Shown here: in pieces, positions 35,776 to 45,545 of the stretch | Position numbering within the stretch: the stretch's first letter is position 1 | Layout: each line of letters begins with the position of its first letter | Source of the DNA: Thermoplasmata archaeon | GTDB taxonomy: Archaea; Thermoplasmatota; Thermoplasmata; Thermoplasmatales; Thermoplasmataceae | Reading direction: 5' to 3' | NCBI GenBank assembly: GCA_021797555.1 | Contig: JAJZZM010000020.1 | Coordinates: forward strand, 1-64,000 | Length of the DNA: 64,000 bases | The notes under the pieces: model-generated | What the model saw: only the letters and a program-made list of their open reading frames with translations | What the model was told of the DNA's origin: nothing | Database searches by the model: none | Program-made: the position numbers and the translations under genes

Positions 35776-36825
35776 ATGTTTGATAAAATAAAATCAATGC
35801 ATTTTCCTAATGATGTTTACATAGGCCATGATGCAATATATAATATAAATGAAGTTATTGAAAAAAATTTAAGATCGGGTACAGTTTTAATTATTACAGG
35901 AAATACAACATATGAAGTTGCAGCAAAAAAGGTTATAGACCTTATAAATAATATTGATTATAAAGTTATAAAGGTAGAAAATTCAACAATGGATACATTA
36001 AATATAATAAAAAATCAGGTAAAAAAGTATAGAATAGGATTAACAATTGGTATAGGCGGTGGTTCAAAAATAGATCTGGCAAAAAAAATAGCATATGATC
36101 TAAACGTTCCGTTTATAAGTGTTCCAACTGCACCAAGCCATGACGGAATAGCATCTCCAAGGGCATCCATTTATGACGGCAAATCATTTTTGTCCATAGA
36201 GGCATCAATGCCCTCTGCCATTATTGCAGATACAAGTATAATGTTAAAGGCACCGTTTAGATTTGCTGCCTCCGGTGCTTCCGATGTAATAGCAAATATA
36301 ACGTCAGTTATGGACTGGAAACTGGCAAACAGGATAAAGGGCGAGGAATTTAGCAGCACGTCTTCAGTAATATCTGAATATGCCTCTAAAGAGTTAATAG
36401 AAAATGCAAATGTAATACAGCCAGGGCTGGAAGATAGCATATGGTTAATAATGAAGGGCATATTGGCATCGGGAACAGCCATGGCTATTGCAGGAACATC
36501 CAGACCTGCAAGTGGTAGTGAGCATTTATTTGCACATGCCCTGGAAATTTTAGGCAAAGGAACGGCGATGCATGGTGAGCAGGTAGCCATGGGATCATTG
36601 GTGTCAATGTATTTCCACGGCGATGACTGGAAAATGCTATATAATGTATACAAAAAAATTGGTGTATCAACAAAGGCGTCAGATTATGGAATAAACAAAA
36701 ATATTGCAATAAAAGCATTATCAATAGCGCATAGATTAAGACCTGAAAGATACACAATTTTAGGCGAAACTGATTTAAGCGATAACGTTTCTGAAAAAGC
36801 GTTAAGAATCACAAAGGTAATATAA
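35776..36825 (+). CDS. egsA: NAD(P)-dependent sn-glycerol-1-phosphate dehydrogenase
   Basis: This enzyme makes the sn-glycerol-1-phosphate backbone that distinguishes archaeal lipids. The 349 residues show the dinucleotide motif IGIGGGSKIDLAK near 95, the segment SVPTAPSHDGIASPRAS, and zinc ligands in SHDG, GSEHLFAHALE and AMHGEQVAMG. It starts with ATG 35776 and is separated by xerA from the prenyl synthase, so two early steps of lipid synthesis are close together. Confidence 0.96.
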   Translation: MFDKIKSMHFPNDVYIGHDAIYNINEVIEKNLRSGTVLIITGNTTYEVAAKKVIDLINNIDYKVIKVENSTMDTLNIIKNQVKKYRIGLTIGIGGGSKIDLAKKIAYDLNVPFISVPTAPSHDGIASPRASIYDGKSFLSIEASMPSAIIADTSIMLKAPFRFAASGASDVIANITSVMDWKLANRIKGEEFSSTSSVISEYASKELIENANVIQPGLEDSIWLIMKGILASGTAMAIAGTSRPASGSEHLFAHALEILGKGTAMHGEQVAMGSLVSMYFHGDDWKMLYNVYKKIGVSTKASDYGINKNIAIKALSIAHRLRPERYTILGETDLSDNVSEKALRITKVI

Positions 36826-36871
36826 TTTATTTTTAATCATAAGTTTAATAAACTATTGAATTTTATGGAAT

Positions 36872-37309
36872 ATGATCAAATTGAATAAAATAAGTTTAAT
36901 AGGTGTTGATTTAGCAAAAAAAAATATGGAGTTTACGTTTAAGGGGCCATTATCAGGAAAATGTGATGAATGCAGGATAAGAAATGTATGCTTTAATCTT
37001 GAACCGGGAAAAAGATATAAAATAACCGATGTGAAAGAACAGGTAAATCCCTGCTTTATTTATAATAAAAACAAAGTTTCTACTATAGAGGTCGAGGAAA
37101 TAAAAAATACATATAATATACAGAATGGAAAAAGATTGATGGAGGGATCCTCAATAGAATTAAAATCAATGAAATGCGATTATTTAACATGCCCCAACAT
37201 AGAAAAATGCAATTTAATTGTTACTCCAGTAAAAAAGATTGTTGTAAATAAAATATTAAGAAAATTATCATGCCCAAAGGGTTATGATATGAGAGAGGTA
37301 GAAGAATAA
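36872..37309 (+). CDS. UPF0179 family protein (probable metal/iron-sulfur binding)
   Basis: The 145 residues match the euryarchaeal UPF0179 family. Cysteines occur as CDECRIRNVC (about 31-40), a single Cys in NPCFIY, CDYLTCPNIEKC (about 109-120) and a final SCPKGY, a pattern suited to zinc or iron-sulfur ligation. The biochemical role is unknown. The gene overlaps ychF by one base (ATG reusing the final A of its TAA), so it is coupled to a translation-related operon with S12 and S7. Confidence 0.85.
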   Translation: MIKLNKISLIGVDLAKKNMEFTFKGPLSGKCDECRIRNVCFNLEPGKRYKITDVKEQVNPCFIYNKNKVSTIEVEEIKNTYNIQNGKRLMEGSSIELKSMKCDYLTCPNIEKCNLIVTPVKKIVVNKILRKLSCPKGYDMREVEE

Positions 37310-38484
37310 TGTTAAAAATAGGATTAATTGGCAAACCGAATGCCGGGAAGTCTACATTATTTTCTGCAATTACCTCAATAGATGTCGATATAGCAAATTA
37401 CCCATTTACAACAATAAAACCTAATGTAGGCGTATCTTTTATAAAGGATAAATGCCCTGAAGATGAAATAAACGAAAAATGCAATCCAAGAGAGGGGAAA
37501 TGCATAAATGGCATAAGATATATACCAGTTGAAATAATTGATGTCCCCGGACTAATAGAAGGTGCCAGTGAGGGGAAGGGAATGGGAAATGAGTTTCTGG
37601 ACAATATAAGAGATGCTGATATAATAATAAATTTATTTGACGCCTCAGGGTTAACAGATAAGGAAGGAAATGCATCTGAAAATAAACACAACCCAGTAGA
37701 AGATTTAACCTTTGTAAATAACGAAATATTAAAATGGATACATTCTAAAATTTCAAAGGACTGGACAAAATTCGCAAGGAAAGAAGACAATAGCAGCGAG
37801 AGGATGGAATTAAAGATGCTAAAAAAAGCTGCAACTTTTGGCCTAAATGAAAAAGATATGTTTTTAATAATAAGTAAAGAAAAATTCCCTGATAAATTGA
37901 TAAACTGGTCTGATGAAACCATAAATAATTTTTGCAGCAGTATAATAAAATATGTAAAACCTATATTTAACGTAGGCAACAAATCAGATTTAATAAATAG
38001 TGAAGATAAAAAAAACATAGAGAATACAATAGGGAAAACATATTTCATATCAGCAGAATATGAATTAATTATAGAAAAAGCATATAAAAATGGATACATA
38101 ACATCAGATACAATGGATTTTGAATATAAGGAAAAATCAGGTCCGGAACAGAAAAAAATTTTAAATGAAATTAAAAATAAATTTATAAATGGAGAAATTA
38201 TGGGTTTTTATGATGTTTTAACTGGCATAATCAAGAGCCTTGGATATATAGTAGTATATCCAGTTCTCGATGAGGCAAAATGGACAGATAAGGCAGGAAA
38301 TGTACTGCCAGATGCACTTTTATTGAAAGATGGGGATAATGCACTGGATCTGGCATATAAAATACATACAGATATAGGTGAAAATTTTATAAGGGCAATT
38401 AATGGCAGAACCAAAAGAGTAATAGGAAAAGATTATAAATTATTAAATAATGATGTTATCAAAATAATTTCAAATTCAAGGTGA
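37309..38484 (+). CDS. ychF: YchF/OBG-family translation-associated GTPase with TGS domain
   Basis: The 391-residue protein has the G1 loop GKPNAGKST, the switch [10 protein letters not shown]3 [19 protein letters not shown], a helical insert with coiled-coil character, a G4-equivalent NVGNKSD, and a C-terminal TGS domain ([20 protein letters not shown]). It is the archaeal YchF-like branch; members bind ribosomes and hydrolyse ATP or GTP. Four bases separate it from rps12, which strengthens the ribosome link. Confidence 0.88.
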   Translation: MLKIGLIGKPNAGKSTLFSAITSIDVDIANYPFTTIKPNVGVSFIKDKCPEDEINEKCNPREGKCINGIRYIPVEIIDVPGLIEGASEGKGMGNEFLDNIRDADIIINLFDASGLTDKEGNASENKHNPVEDLTFVNNEILKWIHSKISKDWTKFARKEDNSSERMELKMLKKAATFGLNEKDMFLIISKEKFPDKLINWSDETINNFCSSIIKYVKPIFNVGNKSDLINSEDKKNIENTIGKTYFISAEYELIIEKAYKNGYITSDTMDFEYKEKSGPEQKKILNEIKNKFINGEIMGFYDVLTGIIKSLGYIVVYPVLDEAKWTDKAGNVLPDALLLKDGDNALDLAYKIHTDIGENFIRAINGRTKRVIGKDYKLLNNDVIKIISNSR

Positions 38485-38488
38485 TATA

Positions 38489-38917
38489 ATGCCTAATGGT
38501 ATGAACGCAGGAAAAAAGTTATTAAAAACAAGAAAAAGATACGAATGGTCGGATAGAAGTTACAAGAGAAGATTGCTTGATTTAAGAAGAAAAAGTGACC
38601 CACTGGAAGGTTCACCACAGGCTAAAGGCATAGTAATAGAAAAGGTTGGTATTGAAGCGAAACAGCCTAACTCTGGAATAAGAAAATGTGTGAAAATACA
38701 GTTAATAAAAAATGGGAGACAATTATCGGCATTTGCCCCGGGTGATGGTGCAATTAACTATATTGATGAACATGATGAAGTAATGGTAGAAGGCATTGGC
38801 GGAAGAATGGGCAGAAGTAAAGGAGATATACCTGGAGTAAGGTTTAAGGTAATAAAGGTTAATGGCATATCATTGCATGAACTTGTAAAGGGAAGAAAGG
38901 AGAAAACAGTAAGGTGA
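38489..38917 (+). CDS. rps12: Small ribosomal subunit protein uS12
   Basis: uS12 lies at the decoding centre. The 142 residues contain the highly conserved [19 protein letters not shown] and the loop [22 protein letters not shown], in the archaeal long form. GGTGATATA lies four bases before the ATG. It is followed after four bases by rps7. Confidence 0.98.
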   Translation: MPNGMNAGKKLLKTRKRYEWSDRSYKRRLLDLRRKSDPLEGSPQAKGIVIEKVGIEAKQPNSGIRKCVKIQLIKNGRQLSAFAPGDGAINYIDEHDEVMVEGIGGRMGRSKGDIPGVRFKVIKVNGISLHELVKGRKEKTVR

Positions 38918-38921
38918 TAAT

Positions 38922-39485
38922 ATGGAACAGTTAATAATGAACAAATATGATATTTCAGGAATACAGATTAAGGATCAGGGATTGGCGGCATATATAAATT
39001 TAACATCATACCTCAACCTTGATACAGGAGGAAGGTTTTCCAACTATTTATCGGGCAAGAGGAATGTAAATACAGTAGAAAGATTATTAAACAATTTAAT
39101 GAGAACAGAAAAATGGACAGGCAAAAAATATTCAGCATATCGTGTACTTTCTCAGGCATTTGAAATCATACAAACAAAAACAAAACAGAACCCAATACAG
39201 ATATTGGTAACTGCAATAGAAAATAGTGCACCGAGGGAGGAGGTAACAAGATTGAAATATGGTGGAATAGCCGTGCCTAAATCCGTTGATGTTTCACCTT
39301 CAAGAAGATTAGATGAGGCATTAAGAAACATATGCAGGGGCGCAATAAAAGCATCCTTTAAAAAGAAGATACACATACAGGAGTGCCTTGCAAATGAAAT
39401 TTTACTGGCGTCAAGAAATGATGCAAGTTCCTTTGCAATAGGCAAAAAAGAAGAAATAGAAAGAGTTGCAGCATCTGCAAGGTAA
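38922..39485 (+). CDS. rps7: Small ribosomal subunit protein uS7
   Basis: uS7 nucleates assembly of the 30S head. The 187 residues include [16 protein letters not shown], the [25 protein letters not shown] stretch and the C-terminal [20 protein letters not shown], all typical of archaeal S7. A GGTGA element lies four bases upstream. The usual downstream EF-2 gene is absent; the next gene is a convergent membrane protein. Confidence 0.97.
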   Translation: MEQLIMNKYDISGIQIKDQGLAAYINLTSYLNLDTGGRFSNYLSGKRNVNTVERLLNNLMRTEKWTGKKYSAYRVLSQAFEIIQTKTKQNPIQILVTAIENSAPREEVTRLKYGGIAVPKSVDVSPSRRLDEALRNICRGAIKASFKKKIHIQECLANEILLASRNDASSFAIGKKEEIERVAASAR

Positions 39486-39527
39486 TTTCTATTTGTAATA
39501 ATTTTTATTTTATATTTATAAAAATAT

Positions 39528-40052
39528 TTAAGTGTGAAATATATTCAATAGAACCATTAATATAACTATTATTATCAATAAAAACATTGTTACCATTGAA
39601 TAAAAGTGCGTTTTCTTGCGTATTTTCTTTATTTCATCAAATTTATTTTCTTCATTTAATTTAACAATTAATTTACCATGATAAATATTATTTCCATACA
39701 TTATTATTATCATCATAATTACCAAAATTTCAGCAGAAAATAATATCTCACCATAGATACTCTGAAAATACAGTGAAAAGTTTAATAAATATTTATACGT
39801 CATCAATAATCCTGTAATTATTAACAGGCCCAAAGTTAAATTTGTATAAAAGGCAAATTTGTGGCCAACAAAACCTAACAACCTTGTTCTTAATTTATCA
39901 TTTTCAAGTTTATATGATTCTGGCCACAATATTGCCCATATAAAAATAGAACCACCGACAAATGTAATTGCTGATAATACATGAATTACCATAAGTATTG
40001 ACAATAATAATAAAAATAAATTTTTGCTAAGGCCAAATATATAGTATATCAT
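39528..40052 (-). CDS. CopD-like four-helix membrane protein
   Basis: From ATG 40052 the product is 174 residues with about four transmembrane helices; the tracked ORF extends upstream past the probable TATA box. The motif MVIHVLSAITFVGGSIFIWAI in helix 1 resembles CopD/DUF2269-type membrane proteins, in which a histidine in this helix may bind heme or copper. The loop WPESYKLENDKLRTRLLGFVGHKF also fits. Function is uncertain: a small electron-transfer or metal-handling protein is possible. Confidence 0.65.
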   Translation of the reverse strand: MIYYIFGLSKNLFLLLLSILMVIHVLSAITFVGGSIFIWAILWPESYKLENDKLRTRLLGFVGHKFAFYTNLTLGLLIITGLLMTYKYLLNFSLYFQSIYGEILFSAEILVIMMIIIMYGNNIYHGKLIVKLNEENKFDEIKKIRKKTHFYSMVTMFLLIIIVILMVLLNIFHT

Positions 40053-40149
40053 TTGGACATTATTATTTTTAGGTATATTAAGTTTAAAATTTATATATTT
40101 GCTTATACCATTTAAAAAATATTTTATGGTATAACAAAATATCATTTAT

Positions 40150-41463
40150 ATGGATTATATTGTTGTTACCAGCAGCTGCCCGTTTTCTCATGAAAAAATA
40201 AGCAGTAGGGAAGTAAATTCAATCAGCGTAGGCGGTGTTGCAACTGCATTAAATTCAATGATAACCAAATATGGCGGTACATGGATATGCTGGGGGAAAG
40301 GGGGGTATGATGAAAAATATACATCAGAAGAGTTAGGTAAATACAAAATAAAACGAATAATCCTAGACAAACATGAGAAGCTTGGTTATTATGATTATTT
40401 TTCAAATGGAGTCATGTGGCCATTATTTCACTATTTCAGGCAGAATATAAAAATTTTTAATGATTCATATAAAACATATTACAATGTAAACAAAAAATTT
40501 GCATATAAAATAATGGGAGATATAAATGATAATACTATAATATGGATTCATGATTATCAGCTAACAATGGTTCCTGAGATATTAAGAGAAAATGGTATAA
40601 ATAATAAAATAATTTTTACATGGCATATACCATGGGTTTCACCTGAATTTTTTTCAATAATACCGCAGGCCAAAGATATAATGAAAAGCCTTTCAAAAAG
40701 TGATATCATAACATTCCATACAAAAATATATGAAAAAAACTTTATTAGTACATATAAATATATGTTCAGGGATAAACTTAAATCAAAAGTATATGCATTG
40801 CCGCTTGGCATAGATAATAAATATTTTTCATCATTCAATAATAAAATGATAAATTTATACAATATAAAGAATAGAAAAATAATATTTTCAATAGATAGAT
40901 TAGATTATACAAAGGGATTAATAAACAGAATTCTTGCTATAGAAGGCTTGCTGAGACGCCATCCAGAGTATATCAATAAGTTCGTATATATTATGAATGT
41001 AACACCGAGTAGATCTACTGTAGCAGATTACATTTCAATGAAGAGAGAACTTGAAATGACAATAGGCAGGGTTAACGGAGAATTCAGCACCATAAACTGG
41101 TCACCCATAAAGTATATGTACAGGAAAATAAAAACATCCACACTGATATCATATTACAAAACTGCGGATATAGCCTTAATAACACCACTGATAGATGGGT
41201 TAAACCTTGTGAGCAAGGAGTTTATTTCTGTAACGGAGAAAGGTATACTTATACTATCAAAATTTGCCGGGTCAGCATATACGATGAAAGATGCTTTAAT
41301 AGTAAATCCATATGATATAAATGAGATGGCAAATGCTATTATAAAAGCAATAAAAATGCCTGAAAACGAAATAAAGGAAAGGTTAACTAATCTTAAAGAG
41401 GACGTGGAAACAAAAAATAGTGAATGGTGGTATAAAAAAATAATTTCAATAGCTGAAAAGTGA
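40150..41463 (+). CDS. otsA: Trehalose-6-phosphate synthase (GT20)
   Basis: OtsA transfers glucose from a nucleotide sugar to glucose 6-phosphate. The 437 residues hold the N-terminal donor loop GKGGYDEKY, the motif IIWIHDYQLTMVPEILRE, FTWHIPWVSPEFFSIIP, the central SIDRLDYTKGLINRI, and the retaining-glycosyltransferase ending ITPLIDGLNLVSKEFI. otsB begins nine bases later, so the pair makes and dephosphorylates trehalose 6-phosphate. Trehalose is a compatible solute known in thermoacidophiles. Confidence 0.93.
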   Translation: MDYIVVTSSCPFSHEKISSREVNSISVGGVATALNSMITKYGGTWICWGKGGYDEKYTSEELGKYKIKRIILDKHEKLGYYDYFSNGVMWPLFHYFRQNIKIFNDSYKTYYNVNKKFAYKIMGDINDNTIIWIHDYQLTMVPEILRENGINNKIIFTWHIPWVSPEFFSIIPQAKDIMKSLSKSDIITFHTKIYEKNFISTYKYMFRDKLKSKVYALPLGIDNKYFSSFNNKMINLYNIKNRKIIFSIDRLDYTKGLINRILAIEGLLRRHPEYINKFVYIMNVTPSRSTVADYISMKRELEMTIGRVNGEFSTINWSPIKYMYRKIKTSTLISYYKTADIALITPLIDGLNLVSKEFISVTEKGILILSKFAGSAYTMKDALIVNPYDINEMANAIIKAIKMPENEIKERLTNLKEDVETKNSEWWYKKIISIAEK

Positions 41464-41472
41464 TATACGTTC

Positions 41473-42198
41473 ATGCCTGATAATATAATTAATAATATAA
41501 AAAATATAATTGAAAAAGAACCACAGCTGTTTCTTGATTATGATGGCACTTTAGTGCCCATAGTAAATGACCCGTCAAACTGTTATGCAGATAATGAACT
41601 ATTATATATATTAAAAAAATTAAATTATTATTATGAGACCTTTATTGTAACAGGTAGGCCACTGGAAGATATCATCAGATTTATAGGCAATTATAATATA
41701 ATTGCACTGCATGGAGATATTTATTTTATAAATAATAAAAAAATAAAAACTCCGGATTTCGATAAATTTGTGGATATATGCAATGATTTATATAAACACA
41801 GGAGTTATTACACGGATAAATTCAAAAATTTGAGGGTATATAATAAAACAGGTGGCTTATTATTCCATTTAGGCAATGTTAAAGATGTAAATGAAAGGAA
41901 TGATATAGTAAAATTTGTAGAGGATATTGCGGATAAAAATTCTATGGATGTTTATAATGGAATAAATATAGTTGAATTAAGAATGCCGGGCATAAATAAA
42001 GGCAATTCCATAAAAAATATAAGAAATAAAAATAGGCCTGCAATAATAATTGGCGATGACATAACCGATGAGGAGGCATTTTATTACAATAATGATGCGG
42101 TTACAATAAAAGTAGGTAATACTAAAACAATAGCAAAGTATAGAATAAATTATAATGATGTAAGACCATTGTTATTATATTTAATAAATTTAAAATAA
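41473..42198 (+). CDS. otsB: Trehalose-6-phosphate phosphatase
   Basis: OtsB removes phosphate from trehalose 6-phosphate. The 241-residue HAD-superfamily protein has the nucleophile motif FLDYDGTLVPIV near 20, motif II in FIVTGRPLEDI, a cap segment, the Lys in GINKGNSIKNI, and motif IV GDDITDEEAF. The position directly behind otsA confirms the role. Confidence 0.92.
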   Translation: MPDNIINNIKNIIEKEPQLFLDYDGTLVPIVNDPSNCYADNELLYILKKLNYYYETFIVTGRPLEDIIRFIGNYNIIALHGDIYFINNKKIKTPDFDKFVDICNDLYKHRSYYTDKFKNLRVYNKTGGLLFHLGNVKDVNERNDIVKFVEDIADKNSMDVYNGINIVELRMPGINKGNSIKNIRNKNRPAIIIGDDITDEEAFYYNNDAVTIKVGNTKTIAKYRINYNDVRPLLLYLINLK

Positions 42199-42199
42199 T

Positions 42200-42655
42200 T
42201 TAATCCTTTTCCAGTAATTTTACATTTAGTACCTTTTCAAGCTTTTTTGCTGTTTCTATATTAGGCATCAATTCACCGCGTTCTATGTTTGATAACACAT
42301 TTTTTCTCTCAAGAATTTTTTTTGCCAGATCTTCCTGTGTCATTGATAACTGTTCCCTTTTATTTTTTATAATTTCTGCATAATCATCCACAACTTCCAT
42401 GTTTTCTATATCATTATTATCTCTATTGTTTTTTAATTTTTTGGGAGGTACCTTTTTAAATGGTTTCTTATATGTTACAACATTTATTTTCTTCTCTGGG
42501 AATTTTATTGTAACATTTTCACTGATTTTGTTGAATTTTTTCTCTTCAACGGGTTTCCCAAATTTTGCACAGCTTTGACACACGTTTAATACTGCGCCAT
42601 CAACCTTAATTTTGATAAGTTTATCTGTTTCAACACCACACATTTCACAGTTCAT
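42200..42655 (-). CDS. mbf1: Archaeal multiprotein bridging factor 1 (MBF1)
   Basis: MBF1 bridges TBP and regulators in eukaryotes; in archaea it associates with ribosomes. The 151 residues combine an N-terminal zinc ribbon (CEMCGVETD and VCQSCAKFG) with a C-terminal Xre-type helix-turn-helix (MTQEDLAKKILERKNVLSNI). A basic linker separates them. It stands alone, convergent with otsB at a one-base gap. Confidence 0.93.
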   Translation of the reverse strand: MNCEMCGVETDKLIKIKVDGAVLNVCQSCAKFGKPVEEKKFNKISENVTIKFPEKKINVVTYKKPFKKVPPKKLKNNRDNNDIENMEVVDDYAEIIKNKREQLSMTQEDLAKKILERKNVLSNIERGELMPNIETAKKLEKVLNVKLLEKD

Positions 42656-42745
42656 GGTTATATATGATTAATTAAAATATATGTTTTACCATTTTTAAAT
42701 TTTGCATAAACAAATATTTATTTTCATAAAGCATATCGTTATGGT

Positions 42746-43420
42746 ATGGGTAAAAAAAATAAAAATAAAAAAGCGATTAAAAGAATAAACAATAATAGAA
42801 TATTGTTTGAAAAAAATAAAATATATTCACTATCAGGCTTCAATAAAAGCATTTATGGTGAGAGAATAAAAATGTATAATGGAATTTATTTAAGGGAGTG
42901 GAATCCAAGAAGAAGCAAACTTGGAGCTGCATTATTAAAGGGATTTGATGAAATTCCATTTAGTGAACATGAAAACGTTTTATATCTTGGTGCCTCAACC
43001 GGTACAACAGTAAGCCATGTATCTGATATATGCTTTAAAGGAAGTATATATGCTGTAGAATTGTCATATGATTCATTTATTAAATTATATAGCTTAGCAA
43101 GTTATAGAAATAATATATATCCATTGCTTGAGGATGCCAACATACCTGAAAAATATTCATTTTTTATAGAAAAACCCGATATTATATATCAGGACATTGC
43201 GCAGAGGAATCAGGTACAGATATTTAACGAAAATGCAGATTACTTTAAATGTGCCAGAAAAGCCATATTAATATTAAAGGCAAAGGCAATTTCTTCGAAT
43301 AAAAATGAAAAAAGTATTTTAAACACGGCTTTAAAGGGAATAAAAGGCTTTAACATTAAAAACATAATAGATTTAAAACCATACGATATAGGCAATTATT
43401 TTATTTATATGGAAAGATAA
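42746..43420 (+). CDS. flpA: Fibrillarin-like rRNA/tRNA 2'-O-methyltransferase
   Basis: FlpA is the catalytic subunit of the C/D box RNP. The 224 residues show the N-terminal archaeal beta domain and YLREWNPRRSKLGAALLKG. The SAM-binding motif LYLGASTGTTVSHVSDI follows near 93. The remainder reads IYAVELS and QDIAQRNQVQIF, as expected. The partner nop5 gene, which is normally adjacent in archaea, is not here. Confidence 0.95.
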   Translation: MGKKNKNKKAIKRINNNRILFEKNKIYSLSGFNKSIYGERIKMYNGIYLREWNPRRSKLGAALLKGFDEIPFSEHENVLYLGASTGTTVSHVSDICFKGSIYAVELSYDSFIKLYSLASYRNNIYPLLEDANIPEKYSFFIEKPDIIYQDIAQRNQVQIFNENADYFKCARKAILILKAKAISSNKNEKSILNTALKGIKGFNIKNIIDLKPYDIGNYFIYMER

Positions 43421-43663
43421 AATGATAAAGCCTGTCACTATTAGAATATAATTAATTATTATATTTATTGCAATATAATTATTTATTGTTTATTTTTTAA
43501 GTTATTAAACTTTAAATAATTTTAATTATTATAATTATGACAAAAATAATAGGATTTTTTGAATAAATAATTTTTTAATATAAATAATATATTTAATAGC
43601 GTATTCATATTAACTGCAAAAGCTTATATAACATTGTTTTTTATATTATAATAGGTAAGGAAC

Positions 43664-43945
43664 TTGAAAATAGAAATAGGAGAAAAATATGATTTCGAGA
43701 TAGAGAGGGCGGATATAGAGAGTATAGAAGAGGGTTCCATAATAGCAACATATTATAATATGGGAAACCCTGTATATGTTGAGCTTTTAATTAACAAAAG
43801 CATGTCAAGAGAAATCAAAAAGTTCTTTATTAACACCGAGAAAAAATCTGCACTGATATCAATATATAGGGTATCAAAATCAAAATACAAAATAACTCCT
43901 ACAATAGTAATATTAAATAAACAGAGAACAACACTTCAAAAATAG
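43664..43945 (+). CDS. Small hypothetical protein (TTG start)
   Basis: I do not recognise this 93-residue protein. It starts at TTG 43664 behind TAAGGAAC and about 30 bases after AGCTTATATAACATT, so a real promoter and ribosome site are likely. The sequence is strand-rich with alternating charged residues (KIEIGEKYDFEIERADIES, SALISIYRVSKSKYKITP), suggestive of a small beta-barrel, perhaps nucleic-acid binding. It has no cysteine or membrane segment. Confidence 0.6.
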   Translation: MKIEIGEKYDFEIERADIESIEEGSIIATYYNMGNPVYVELLINKSMSREIKKFFINTEKKSALISIYRVSKSKYKITPTIVILNKQRTTLQK

Positions 43946-44076
43946 CCATAGTTTATTCCAAATTAATAAAATTTTTTGCTTTTTTGCCAATATTTGATTA
44001 TGTTATTGTAATTTTATTAGAATATTAATAGAAATGTTTATATACTATTTTATAAATATATATAATGGTATTTCTT

Positions 44077-44211
44077 ATGTCACTATATAAGAAAAAAGGA
44101 AAAAATGATTTAGAAGATGAAATAGCCAGCTATAAGGATATGGAAGATGATATATGGGAGGATAAAAAAAATAATTCAGGGAGAAAGTCTGGTTCTATCC
44201 CTAGGAAATAA
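44077..44211 (+). CDS. 44-residue acidic micro-protein, too short for the ORF track
   Basis: MSLYKKKGKNDLEDEIASYK begins at ATG 44077; an in-frame ATG lies 12 bases upstream. A TATA-like TTTTATAAATATA is 20-30 bases before it, as in other leaderless genes here. The product has a basic N-terminus, an acidic Asp/Glu-rich middle and a Ser/Gly/Arg/Lys tail. Its last 36 bases overlap the end of the convergent aspS gene. The function is unknown, and the coding call rests on the promoter spacing and the clean frame. Confidence 0.45.
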   Translation: MSLYKKKGKNDLEDEIASYKDMEDDIWEDKKNNSGRKSGSIPRK

Positions 44212-45462
44212 TGTAGATTCCCTTACATTGCTAAGATGCAAAAGATTCATAACCAATCTTTCAAGACCAAGCCCCCAGCCAGCATGTGGCGGCATACCGT
44301 ACTTAAATGCTTTTTCATAAAACTCGAAATTATTTTTATTTAAACCTTTTATAAGAAAATTTTGTTCAAGCATTTTATAATTATGTATTCTCTGTGCACC
44401 GGAAGTTATTTCAATATCATTTAACTGTAAATCAAATGATTTTGTCAATTCTGGATTATTTTCATCCGGCATTGTGTAGAAAGGCCTTAGATCAACAGGC
44501 CATTTTGTTATAAAATAAAAGTTGTCGAATTTACCTGCAAGTATTTTCATTGCTTCGGGTGAGAAATCGTCACCAAAATTGAGTTTAAATCCATTATTGT
44601 TTAGATAATATATTGATTCTTCATATGTTATTCTTGGAAATGGTGCCTTAACCTCACCTAATGAACTATTATATTTAAACACATCGCTGCCAAGTTTTTT
44701 TATCGTATGCTTTATAGCATGGGCCATAGAATTTTCAAGAATCCCCATAACATAGTTATCATCTGCGAAGGCAACCTCAATATCTATTGAGGTGAATTCA
44801 TTTAAATGCCTTACAGTATTTTCTTTTTCTGCCCGGAAAGCAGGACCTACCTCAAAAACCTTATCAAAACCTGAACTTATAAGTATTTCCTTATAAAGCT
44901 GTGGTGACTGGTTTAAATATGCATCCTTCTCAAAATATTTAACCTTAAACAGATCTGCACCGCCTTCAGTGGCTGCTGCAACAGTCTTCGGAGTATGCAC
45001 CTCAATAAAATTATTGCTGTTCATGTATTCTCTAATTCCAAATAACAGTTCACTTTCAAACTTGAATATAAAGAAATTTTCGGGCTTTCTTAAGTCAATA
45101 AATCTATTATTCAATCTTGTATCAAAATCAACTGATACCTTATCAATTACACCCATTGGCAGCGGAGTTTCTGCATAACTGAGTATTTCAATTTTATCCG
45201 CATTTATTTCAACTCCTGATTTGCTTACGCTCTTTTTATTTAATATGCCTGAAACTGAAATAACAGATTCCCTTGTTAAATCATATATTTCATTATAATT
45301 GCTTAAGGTATTTTTTTTTGCAGTTACCTGTACTATTCCTGTGTTATCCCTCAGTATTATAAACATTAAATTTTTTATTTTCCTTGTTTCCTGAACCCAG
45401 CCGTTTATGGTTATTCTTTCATTATCATTTAATTCGTTTAAATTGTTTACATAAATTCTCAT
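44176..45462 (-). CDS. aspS: Aspartyl-tRNA synthetase, archaeal type
   Basis: The enzyme charges tRNA-Asp (and in non-discriminating forms tRNA-Asn). The 428 residues have the N-terminal OB-fold anticodon domain (ITINGWVQETRKIKNLMFIIL), class II motif 2 (FEVGPAFRAEKENTVRHLNEF) and motif 3 (GWGLGLERLVMNLL). The length and lack of bacterial insertion fit the archaeal/eukaryotic branch. The residue following GWV is Gln here; I could not decide tRNA-Asn discrimination from it. Confidence 0.96.
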   Translation of the reverse strand: MRIYVNNLNELNDNERITINGWVQETRKIKNLMFIILRDNTGIVQVTAKKNTLSNYNEIYDLTRESVISVSGILNKKSVSKSGVEINADKIEILSYAETPLPMGVIDKVSVDFDTRLNNRFIDLRKPENFFIFKFESELLFGIREYMNSNNFIEVHTPKTVAAATEGGADLFKVKYFEKDAYLNQSPQLYKEILISSGFDKVFEVGPAFRAEKENTVRHLNEFTSIDIEVAFADDNYVMGILENSMAHAIKHTIKKLGSDVFKYNSSLGEVKAPFPRITYEESIYYLNNNGFKLNFGDDFSPEAMKILAGKFDNFYFITKWPVDLRPFYTMPDENNPELTKSFDLQLNDIEITSGAQRIHNYKMLEQNFLIKGLNKNNFEFYEKAFKYGMPPHAGWGLGLERLVMNLLHLSNVRESTLFPRDRTRLSP

Positions 45463-45545
45463 TAATACTTTATGGATAACTATTATTAAATTTTTTAACT
45501 TTTTAAAAAAGAAAAATATATTATCTGCATTGTATATTATATGTT

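Noticed and set aside
43421-43663. C/D box RNA or tRNA in the gap after fibrillarin
   Set aside because: No paired RUGAUGA and CUGA boxes and no tRNA-like arms were found; the gap contains AT-rich sequence and the promoter of the next small gene.
44176-45462. Deciding whether AspRS is discriminating from the residue after GWV
   Set aside because: The residue is Gln, unlike the Trp or His I would compare with; sequence alone did not support a call.
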